A stretch of 9,531 bases of DNA from Treponema sp. (GTDB lineage: Bacteria; Spirochaetota; Spirochaetia; Treponematales; Breznakiellaceae): positions 1 to 9,531 of the forward strand of contig JAITEW010000227.1 in NCBI GenBank assembly GCA_031281855.1, written 5' to 3'. Every line of letters begins with the position of its first letter. The stretch's first letter is position 1. Below are positions 1 to 5,279 of this stretch, piece after piece. Below the pieces are notes generated by a model. That model was given only the letters and a program-made list of their open reading frames with translations, was not told where the DNA came from and ran no database searches. The position numbers and the translations under genes are program-made.

Positions 1-97
1 GCCCTTGCAGGCGGGGGCGCGCCCCCCCCCCCGCATGAGGAGAAGACAAATGCTTGTTTACTATACTTGTTGTAGTTATTGAGCTTAACGAATTCAA
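1..97 (-). CDS. Probable 5' end of a leftward gene running off the window (partial)
   Basis: An open frame runs leftward from a TTG codon at 97-95 to the window edge: 32 codons with no stop, beginning MNSLSSITTTSIVNKH and continuing through a glycine run coded by the 11-base G tract. Upstream on the same strand lie a strong ribosome binding site (GGGAGG, 108-113, 10 bases before the TTG) and a good sigma-70 promoter (146-174). An ATG at 36-34 lies in another frame and has no ribosome binding site. The visible Ser/Thr-rich start resembles nothing I recognise, and no product can be assigned. The promoter and ribosome binding site are seen directly; that this is a real gene is an inference from their order and spacing. 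The spacing to TTG is slightly long, so the exact start is uncertain. Confidence 0.35.
   Translation of the reverse strand, partial: MNSLSSITTTSIVNKHLSSPHAGGGARPRLQG
22..32. repeat. 11-base poly-C/poly-G homopolymer
   Basis: Eleven consecutive C on the + strand (G on the - strand) partly overlap a 14-base perfect palindrome, GGGGGCGCGCCCCC, at 13-26. The run falls about 22 codons into the putative leftward frame, where a change of one base would shift the frame. Such tracts are prone to slipped-strand length change and also to sequencing error, and the sequence alone cannot separate these. Confidence 0.8.
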
Positions 98-145
98 AAT
101 AAAAACACCTCCCTTTGCAAAAATCTAAAAACCAGTATGCTTTTC

Positions 146-174
146 ATGATACTGCTCTTTAAGAGTATTGTCAA
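146..174 (-). promoter_or_regulatory. Sigma-70-type promoter for the left-edge gene
   Basis: On the - strand, TTGACA (174-169) is followed by a 17-base spacer and TATCAT (151-146). This is a consensus -35 with a -10 matching at five of six positions. The spacer contains the inverted repeat CTCTT-T-AAGAG (155-165), which could be an operator or may be chance. Transcription would start near 139 and run through the GGGAGG ribosome binding site at 113-108 into the TTG-started frame. Confidence 0.5.
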
Positions 175-179
175 CTAAA

Positions 180-293
180 CTAAAACAGGTTGTGTACATC
201 ATGCCCTTTCCTGAGGGACCCGTTGACGTTAATGAAGCGCAAATCTCCGGGCCCGGCAGCCGGGCCGTATTCCGGCAAATACAGGTCCACCAC
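180..293 (-). CDS. Possible 37-aa small protein or gene remnant
   Basis: A leftward frame from GTG (293; a second GTG at 290) to TAG (182-180) encodes about 37 residues, including LYLPEYGPAAGPGDLRF and ending in HDVHNLF. Its codons mostly end in G or C, like the real genes of this window and unlike the AT-rich DNA on both sides, so it looks like coding sequence. There is no Shine-Dalgarno sequence. A TTGTAT/TAGAAT promoter at 303-331 would start transcription only about three bases before the first GTG. It could be a leaderless small gene, a leader peptide for the left-edge gene, or the surviving C-terminal piece of a lost gene. I recognise no family. Confidence 0.25.
   Translation of the reverse strand: MVDLYLPEYGPAAGPGDLRFINVNGSLRKGHDVHNLF
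250..266. repeat. GC-rich 7-bp hairpin
   Basis: GGCCCGG (250-256) and CCGGGCC (260-266) form a perfect stem around a three-base CAG loop. No T run follows on either strand, so it is not a standard intrinsic terminator. It lies inside the small coding-like frame at 180-293 (the GPAAGP region) and may simply reflect GC-rich Gly/Pro/Ala codons. Confidence 0.4.
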
Positions 294-302
294 CAGACTA
301 TT

Positions 303-331
303 ATTCTATCACCCCTTTTTGAATGATACAA
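303..331 (-). promoter_or_regulatory. Possible second leftward promoter
   Basis: On the - strand, TTGTAT (331-326) is followed by exactly 17 bases and TAGAAT (308-303). Both boxes match the sigma-70 consensus at most positions. The predicted start near 296 sits just before the small frame at 180-293. In AT-rich DNA such matches arise by chance, so support is modest. Confidence 0.3.
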
Positions 332-369
332 GTACGGTACGGTAGTTTAAACGCACCGTTTAAGCCCTG

Positions 370-399
370 TTGTACCCATCAATTCCAATATACTATAAT
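370..399 (+). promoter_or_regulatory. Sigma-70-type promoter of the 447-1187 dehydrogenase
   Basis: TTGTAC (370-375), an 18-base spacer and a consensus TATAAT (394-399) predict a transcript start near 406. This is about 40 bases before the ATG at 447 and only about 11 before the upstream ATG at 417, which supports 447 as the true start. Just upstream, ACGGT (339-343) and ACCGT (355-359) form an interrupted inverted repeat that could bind a regulator. Confidence 0.6.
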
Positions 400-446
400 A
401 CAAGAATTACCGGGAAATGCCAGTTGCTTCCCCAGGAGCTTATCAA

Positions 447-1187
447 ATGTTTAGTCTGGAAAACAAGACGGCCTTAATAACCGGCGGCGCAGGGGGAATC
501 GGCGCCGCCTGCGCCCTTATGTTCGCGCGCCACAGGATCGGCGCTATGACGCTTACGGATCTGCGGAAAGAGAACCTTTCGGAGACTGCCGCAGGGATAG
601 AAAAAGAAACAGGGGTCAAAAGCGTCTGCATTGACGCCGACCTGCGCCGGGAAGCGGCGGACGCCGGCCTGATAGCCGAAGCGGTCAAACAGATGGGCCG
701 CCTGGACATCGTGGTGAACTGCGCCGGGGTTTCCCGTATGGGGGACCTGTTCGCGGTGACCGAACAGCAGTGGGATCTTACGTTCGATATTAACGTAAAA
801 GGCCTTTTCTTTATCTGCCGCGAGGCTTTCAAGGCCATGGAAAAACAGAAAAGCGGCTGTATTATCAACATGGCGTCCCAGGCTGGCCGGGGGGGAGGCA
901 TTGTGGTGACTCCCGATTATCCTTCCTCAAAAGCGGCGGTTCTTACGCTGACCAAAAGCCTCGCCAAAGCCGGGGCTCCTAAGGGCATAAGGGTGAACAG
1001 CGTTTCCCCAGGCCTTATCGCCACAGAGATGACCGTCACTTACGGCTACGATCCCAAGGCCGTACCCCTGGGCCGCATAGGCACCGGGGAGGATGTAGCC
1101 GGGGCGGTTCTCTTCCTGGCCAGCGATTACGCATCGTACATTACCGGCGCCTGTATCGACGTTAACGGCGGAATCGCGATGATTTAA
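447..1187 (+). CDS. Short-chain dehydrogenase/reductase (SDR), probably NAD(H)-dependent
   Basis: A 246-aa classical SDR, the usual length for the family; these soluble enzymes oxidise or reduce an alcohol/ketone group. With M at 447 as residue 1, the dinucleotide-binding motif TGGAGGIG is at 12-19, NCAG at 91-94, and the catalytic set is N116, S144, Y158 and K162 (YPSSK). PG at 188-189 and the C-terminal glycine-rich end (VNGG) also fit. D38 at the end of the second strand suggests NAD rather than NADP. I chose the ATG at 447 over the one at 417 because AGGAG (434-438) lies eight bases before it and the conserved fold begins there. The gene converges on the carbohydrate operon and may act on a related sugar or sugar acid, but the substrate cannot be read from the sequence. 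Relatives include gluconate 5-dehydrogenase-like and keto-deoxy-sugar-acid dehydrogenases. Confidence 0.93.
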   Translation: MFSLENKTALITGGAGGIGAACALMFARHRIGAMTLTDLRKENLSETAAGIEKETGVKSVCIDADLRREAADAGLIAEAVKQMGRLDIVVNCAGVSRMGDLFAVTEQQWDLTFDINVKGLFFICREAFKAMEKQKSGCIINMASQAGRGGGIVVTPDYPSSKAAVLTLTKSLAKAGAPKGIRVNSVSPGLIATEMTVTYGYDPKAVPLGRIGTGEDVAGAVLFLASDYASYITGACIDVNGGIAMI

Positions 1188-1213
1188 GCCCCCGGTGTTG
1201 CGGCGCCGGGGGC
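1188..1213. terminator. Hairpin terminator between convergent genes
   Basis: GCCCCCGG (1188-1195) pairs perfectly with CCGGGGGC (1206-1213) around a ten-base loop, starting directly after the dehydrogenase stop codon. A weak T-rich stretch (TGTATTTT) follows on the + strand, and only TTAAAT follows on the - strand. It probably ends the rightward gene and may help end the leftward operon, whose last stop codon is at 1223-1221. Confidence 0.65.
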
Positions 1214-1220
1214 CTGTATT

Positions 1221-1550
1221 TTACCCGAGATAGAAAACTTCACGCAGGAATTTCAGGCCTGTATTGAGATCGTCATTTTTCATGGACTCAATATCCAGCA
1301 TCTTTGACGTAATGCTGTTCCAGCGTATGCAGTCCGGATCATTCGTCATTTTGGCGAATGCCTCTGCGGGATCGCCGTCGCATTCAAATTCGTAGAAGAA
1401 CTGCGTTCCGTTCTGGAAGATGGAATAATTCCTGATTCCCGCCGCAGAGTGGGCTTTCATGATTTCAGGCCACGGGTTGAGGTGCATCTTCACATATTCC
1501 TGGACGCACTCTTCCTTTACATTCCAAACCCAGGCGTACTTATTTGACAT
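1221..1550 (-). CDS. L-rhamnose mutarotase-family protein (RhaM/COG3254-like)
   Basis: A 109-aa cytoplasmic protein of the L-rhamnose mutarotase family, which interconverts the alpha and beta forms of L-rhamnose; some relatives act on L-fucose. From M at 1550, Y19 and H23 in the segment EYVKMHLNPWPE match the tyrosine and histidine of the E. coli RhaM active site (EEYQRRHNPIWPE). NYSIF, the RWN segment and the C-terminal EVFYLG match EVFYLP of RhaM. The frame stays open further upstream, but family length, the conserved start and a purine-rich AGAAGG nine bases before the ATG favour 1550. Its start overlaps the last 11 bases of the GH116-like gene (ATGTCAAATAA), so translation is probably coupled. 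It is the last gene of the operon. Rhamnose versus fucose specificity cannot be decided here. Confidence 0.88.
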   Translation of the reverse strand: MSNKYAWVWNVKEECVQEYVKMHLNPWPEIMKAHSAAGIRNYSIFQNGTQFFYEFECDGDPAEAFAKMTNDPDCIRWNSITSKMLDIESMKNDDLNTGLKFLREVFYLG

Positions 1551-3666
1551 TTTTCGGCGCCTTCTTTTCTTTTCCTGCGGCGATAATCCGGCTGACGAGG
1601 TTGCCTTTGTCGGCGAAGAATTCCTCCAGGCTCTTCCCTTCAAGGGCCACCGGCAGGAGCCACTGGATCATGTTGGAATAGTAGTCATTCCCCCAGACAG
1701 GCTCTCCGCTGTAAGAGTCGTAAAGGCAGAACTGATCCCAAGGGGTCCGGGTATGCAGCGAAATCATCTCGTAGAGCCGTTTCCCGATTTCAAGGCCCTG
1801 TTCCTTCCGCCCTTTGTAGAGGAAGGTCATGGCGGCCGCGAAGTTCTCGCCAATGAAAATCTGGGCCGAATGATCGTTAACTTCGTCTGTCTGAATCGAA
1901 TTTGCCAGGGCGCGCTTGTCCTTGTCCCGGGCCTGTTCGTATTGCTTGGAGTAGAACCGTTTGCCGTCTTCGGTAACTCCGTTGATCATGCCGTACAGGG
2001 TGCTGCCTACATTGAGGCGCCACACGGTGTCCAGGGCTGTTTTGGCTTTTTTCGCGTCCACTACCGGCCCTGTCCCTGTTATCGCGGCGCACCAGTCCCC
2101 CATAAGCTGGTTCCCAAGGCTTACCTCGCAGTTCTCGCTGCCTTCGGGATTCGTCCATATCCTGAAGAAATCGCCGCGCCACAGCTTCTTGTCAAAAGCC
2201 TTGATACCCTTGGCAAAGGCCTTGTCGCACTCGGCCTTGAACGCTTTGTCTCCCATAAGCTCCGCTGAAGCCGCGCCTGCTTTCAGCGTCGCGAGCCACA
2301 CGCCGGCTACATAGGCCGAAGTCCCCCACCAGGGCCAGATGTCATAAAACTGGTTGGCAGGCCATATTTCGCCAGGCAGCACATGGGGCTGATCGTTTAC
2401 CAGGCCGTCGCCGTCGTCATCCAGTGAGTAATGATACCTCACAGCGGCCTTCAGGGATTCATAGTATTCGCCAAACTTCTTTTTATCTCCTGTCCGCTGA
2501 TACCACTGCAAAAGCTGCTGCACATAGTACCCCGCGTCCAGCGGGTGCTGGCAGTGATACCGAGCGTCCCGCATAGAGGTCGAGTTCCCGAAAGAGAAGG
2601 CGATCTCTCCGTCTTCGTTCTGAAAATGCCGGAACGCCCTGAGGGCCGTTTCCTCCAGTTCTGGAAAGAAAAACAGGAACGGGAAATGCCCATGATGCCG
2701 GCATACCATGGTTTCGGTAATCGGGCATCCCCGGTGGCTTTCGTTATGGGTAAACCACCCGTTGTCCCCGCTCCACCACTCGTCCTTCCGGGTCTTTGCT
2801 ATCCACACGGTGTTCTTCGCGATACTATACATGTTCTGTATCAGGGCGTCTTTAAGCCATACCGGATAATCCGTCTTGTACACCGTTTCCTGCCACGCCT
2901 GGGACCGTTTCAGCAGGGAATCGAAATTCTCAAGCACGATCTTTGCCGTATCCCGGGCGGATTTGTACACTGTCGAATAGAAGTTGACATGCGCTTCATT
3001 ACCGGCGTCCCTCCAGTTAGGGGCAAACCAGGAAAAGACCGCTTTAACGGAAACTGTTTTGCCTGGTTCCACGGAAACCGCCAGTGTTGCGCGCGAGTTT
3101 TCGGGGCTGATTTCTCCGGAAACACTACAGGCCAGAGCGCATTCGCACAGCTTCTTTGCGGCAGGCGGAAAATCGATAATAACCTTCAACTGTTTCTTCA
3201 CTGTTCCCGTGTTGAGCAGGCGGATCTCAAAGGCAGCGGCAGGCGTGCAGCTCGCCCTGGAATCACCGGGTATAAAAGGGCTAAAAGCCCGGATACCGGC
3301 CTCTACCGGTATGGTCTTATACACCGCCGCGATATCGTATACCGGATAATGCCCCCATACCCGCCGCTCAGCCCTGGACAGGGGTTCCCGGACATTACCG
3401 TCCTGGATTGTCAGCCATTCCCTGTTCCACGCCGCAGGCGGCACATGGTCATTGTAAACCGATACTTCGCCGATTTTGCCCGAAGGGGCTATCCCCAGAT
3501 ATCCCGTACCAATCCCTCCGAGGGGAAAGGAAGAAGCCAGGGTCCTGGCTTCATAAACGCAGCCTTGAACCTTTTTTCCAAAGCCGTCGGCGGAAAATTC
3601 CTGCCACACATTCGTTTCCCGGTAACCGGAAAACGGCCAGCGTAACGCGCTTTCAGTAGTTTTCAT
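1540..3666 (-). CDS. GH116-like protein (GBA2/DUF608 family), catalytic residues apparently substituted
   Basis: A 708-aa soluble protein with no signal peptide or membrane segment. It resembles glycoside hydrolase family 116 (non-lysosomal glucosylceramidase, beta-glucosidase and beta-xylosidase relatives): an N-terminal beta domain with FPLGGIGTG (47-55), then an (alpha/alpha) catalytic region with DGDGLVND (418-425), FYDIWPWWGTSAY (440-452), GVWLATLKA, RLNVG (550-554) and SIQTDEV (590-596). By hand alignment the family nucleophile Glu (ALFNELY) is replaced here by N278 (ALIQNMY), and the acid/base Asp (ADQ.xGxW) by N519 (GNQLMGDW). It may therefore be a divergent enzyme using other residues, or a non-catalytic binder. 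AGGAG lies six bases before the ATG. The gene is third in the operon, 29 bases after the cyclase-family gene, and overlaps the mutarotase gene. I am confident of the family and unsure of the activity. Confidence 0.85.
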   Translation of the reverse strand: MKTTESALRWPFSGYRETNVWQEFSADGFGKKVQGCVYEARTLASSFPLGGIGTGYLGIAPSGKIGEVSVYNDHVPPAAWNREWLTIQDGNVREPLSRAERRVWGHYPVYDIAAVYKTIPVEAGIRAFSPFIPGDSRASCTPAAAFEIRLLNTGTVKKQLKVIIDFPPAAKKLCECALACSVSGEISPENSRATLAVSVEPGKTVSVKAVFSWFAPNWRDAGNEAHVNFYSTVYKSARDTAKIVLENFDSLLKRSQAWQETVYKTDYPVWLKDALIQNMYSIAKNTVWIAKTRKDEWWSGDNGWFTHNESHRGCPITETMVCRHHGHFPFLFFFPELEETALRAFRHFQNEDGEIAFSFGNSTSMRDARYHCQHPLDAGYYVQQLLQWYQRTGDKKKFGEYYESLKAAVRYHYSLDDDGDGLVNDQPHVLPGEIWPANQFYDIWPWWGTSAYVAGVWLATLKAGAASAELMGDKAFKAECDKAFAKGIKAFDKKLWRGDFFRIWTNPEGSENCEVSLGNQLMGDWCAAITGTGPVVDAKKAKTALDTVWRLNVGSTLYGMINGVTEDGKRFYSKQYEQARDKDKRALANSIQTDEVNDHSAQIFIGENFAAAMTFLYKGRKEQGLEIGKRLYEMISLHTRTPWDQFCLYDSYSGEPVWGNDYYSNMIQWLLPVALEGKSLEEFFADKGNLVSRIIAAGKEKKAPKNVK

Positions 3667-3695
3667 AAAAATCTCCTATAAAATCCCTTGTATTG

Positions 3696-4337
3696 TTAGC
3701 CAAGAATGGCGAAAGCCCGTACCGGCGAACCGTCCCGTCCCTGCAGTTTGAGGGGAAGGGAATAGAACGTAAAAAGGGTGTTTTTGGGGAGCTCCTCCAT
3801 TTTTGTCAACCCTTCTACAATCAGAATTCCAGCTCCCAGCATTTTGATATGCACATATTTCCAGTCCGTTCCGTTAGGGGTAGGCATGTCCATACCAACT
3901 AAGCCGGTTTTTTTCTCCACGAACCAGTCCGCCAGGGCTTTTGTTACATACGGGAAGCCTGAAAAGAAGGATTGATCGGGGAATTTCTTGTCCCAGCCGG
4001 TATGAAGCAGGACGCTGGCCCCTTTGTTGATATAGTCCTCATAAGGGGCCATGTCTGAGGGCTCGATAGGATCGCCCGGCTTTTTGGCAGTCAGATCCGC
4101 CTTTACCGCCTGCACTACGCAACGGTCCATGGAAACTTCGTCAATACACTCGCCGTTATTATAAAAATGGCGGGCAGCGTCCATGTGGGTTCCCTGGTGG
4201 GTTGAGGTAGTTAGGCGGGACAGATTATAGCCCAGGGTTTCCAGAGAACAGTGCCAGGTAAGGGACATTTTCGGATCCATAGGCATAGTAGGCGCTCCGT
4301 CAAACATCGGAGCGGTTAAATCGATTATTTTACTCAC
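3696..4337 (-). CDS. Cyclase-family metal-dependent hydrolase (kynurenine formamidase-like)
   Basis: A 213-aa protein of the cyclase family (PF04199), metal-dependent hydrolases that include kynurenine formamidase and isatin hydrolase. The metal-binding signature HxGTHxDxxxH is intact as H47, H51, D53 and H57 in HQGTHMDAARHF. The typical C-terminal pattern is also present: LIVEGLTKMEELP, then YSLPLKLQGRDGSPVRAFAIL. The start is GTG at 4337, preceded at nine bases by a full AAGGAGG (4347-4353). The frame continues upstream into the preceding dehydrogenase gene, but that extension has no family similarity. It sits between a dehydrogenase and a GH116-like gene with no tryptophan-pathway neighbours, so a role in opening a lactone or similar sugar-derived intermediate is more likely than formylkynurenine hydrolysis. 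The substrate is inference. Confidence 0.9.
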   Translation of the reverse strand: MSKIIDLTAPMFDGAPTMPMDPKMSLTWHCSLETLGYNLSRLTTSTHQGTHMDAARHFYNNGECIDEVSMDRCVVQAVKADLTAKKPGDPIEPSDMAPYEDYINKGASVLLHTGWDKKFPDQSFFSGFPYVTKALADWFVEKKTGLVGMDMPTPNGTDWKYVHIKMLGAGILIVEGLTKMEELPKNTLFTFYSLPLKLQGRDGSPVRAFAILG

Positions 4338-4380
4338 AGGTGGTAACCTCCTTATAGTTTCCTGACAGATCGGGGAACCT

Positions 4381-5181
4381 CTACTCGCTCCCAGCGAAAC
4401 TGGCGGTCTTGCCGAGCCCTTCGGGGCCCATAGCCAGATAGCCGGAATCGGCAAAGAGGTCATGGCCCGTAACCGCGCAGGCGTCATCGCTGAGCAGGAA
4501 AGCCGTAGCGGAAGCGATTTCCTCAGGCTCCTGGAGCCGCTGCATCAGATGGTATTCTTTCCAGGCCTGCGGGGTGCTTTCCCAGCTTTTTTTGGGCGTC
4601 GCCTTTAAGACCTCGTCGGTTTTGACCCACCCGGGGCTTATACAGTTAACCCGTATCGCAGGAGCCAAATCCAGGGCGGCGCAGCGGATAAGCTGTTTTA
4701 CCGCTCCTTTGGCCGCGTTGTAGGTCCACCGGCGGGGCTGGGCAATATGGCCGGATATGCTGGAAACGCAGACTATGGCTCCTTCTTTTTTTGTACGTGA
4801 AACGGCAAATTCGGCGATCATCCGGGCATAAGCCGCAGGGCCGGCCATAAAGGTGTGGACCCAGTCTTCGTAGGTCGCGTCGATGCCTTTAGCGGTAAAA
4901 GGAAAGGCGTTATTAACCAGAAAATCCGGCTCACCGTACACTTCCTTGACTTTGGCGAAAAGTTTTGCAGGCGTGTCTTTATCTTCCATGTCCGCGGCGA
5001 TAAAGGCAGCCTGGCCGCCGTATTTGGCTTTGAGTTCCTCCAGCGCCTGGGAACCGGCCTTCCCGTTACGGCCGCAAAAAAGAACGCTGACCCCTTCTTC
5101 CGTCAAGCGCTCGACAATGGCCCTGCCAATACCCCGGGAACCGCCGGTGACTACAGCAATTTTACCTTTTAATCCTCTCAT
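4381..5181 (-). CDS. Short-chain dehydrogenase/reductase (SDR), probably NADP(H)-dependent, divergent
   Basis: A 266-aa SDR and first gene of the leftward operon. TGGSRGIG is at 12-19, and S141, Y154 and K158 (YNAAK) form the catalytic triad. R16 and R38 (CGR) suggest NADP preference. Two family positions differ: the NNAG motif reads NNAF (90-93), and the usual tetrad asparagine appears as glycine (G114, in FMAGPAAY). This points to a subfamily with altered geometry or substrate pocket. M at 5181 is chosen because CCGGAGG ends seven bases before it and MRGLKGKIAVVTGG is a normal SDR start; the eight-codon upstream extension is unlikely. The next gene starts 43 bases downstream. Its partners suggest oxidation or reduction of a sugar or sugar derivative; the substrate is unknown. 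Confidence 0.92.
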   Translation of the reverse strand: MRGLKGKIAVVTGGSRGIGRAIVERLTEEGVSVLFCGRNGKAGSQALEELKAKYGGQAAFIAADMEDKDTPAKLFAKVKEVYGEPDFLVNNAFPFTAKGIDATYEDWVHTFMAGPAAYARMIAEFAVSRTKKEGAIVCVSSISGHIAQPRRWTYNAAKGAVKQLIRCAALDLAPAIRVNCISPGWVKTDEVLKATPKKSWESTPQAWKEYHLMQRLQEPEEIASATAFLLSDDACAVTGHDLFADSGYLAMGPEGLGKTASFAGSE

Positions 5182-5218
5182 ACTGTTTCCTCCGGAATAC
5201 TGCAAACTATTAGTAGAT

Positions 5219-5247
5219 AGTATAAACCGAAAACCAAAGAGAGTAAA
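5219..5247 (-). promoter_or_regulatory. Promoter of the leftward four-gene operon
   Basis: On the - strand, TTTACT (5247-5242), a 17-base spacer and TATACT (5224-5219) give a predicted start near 5212, about 30 bases before the first ATG. No internal promoter or terminator is obvious between 5181 and 1221, where gaps are 43 and 29 bases and one junction overlaps, so the four genes are probably cotranscribed. Confidence 0.5.
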
Positions 5248-5279
5248 GATTTTTTTTGTGTTTATGAGTGAGGCCCTTG

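Noticed and set aside
125..331. 68-codon leftward frame with an ATG start
   Set aside because: It runs across two promoter-like elements, has an odd composition (WWWTCIC) and no ribosome binding site. The neighbouring frame at 180-293 has much better codon character over the same DNA.
417..446. Upstream ATG of the first dehydrogenase
   Set aside because: It lies about 11 bases from the predicted transcript start, lacks a good ribosome binding site, and would add ten residues outside the conserved SDR fold. The ATG at 447 has AGGAG at the right distance.
1459..2268. 269-codon rightward frame opposite the mutarotase and GH116-like genes
   Set aside because: It lies antisense across two real genes, including their overlap. 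It has no ribosome binding site or family features.
2431..3645. 404-codon rightward frame opposite the GH116-like gene
   Set aside because: It is antisense to a gene with clear family motifs. The long open frame is a by-product of GC-rich codon use, and its translation shows no recognisable domain.
4338..4353. AGGT-TACC-ACCT hairpin that could hide the ribosome binding site of the cyclase-family gene
   Set aside because: The stem is only four base pairs, too weak to argue for a regulatory switch, and it is easily explained by the strong AAGGAGG sequence itself.
3696..4487. Longer ATG-started version of the cyclase-family gene
   Set aside because: The extra 50 codons overlap the preceding dehydrogenase gene in another frame and match nothing in the family. 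The GTG at 4337 has a near-ideal ribosome binding site.
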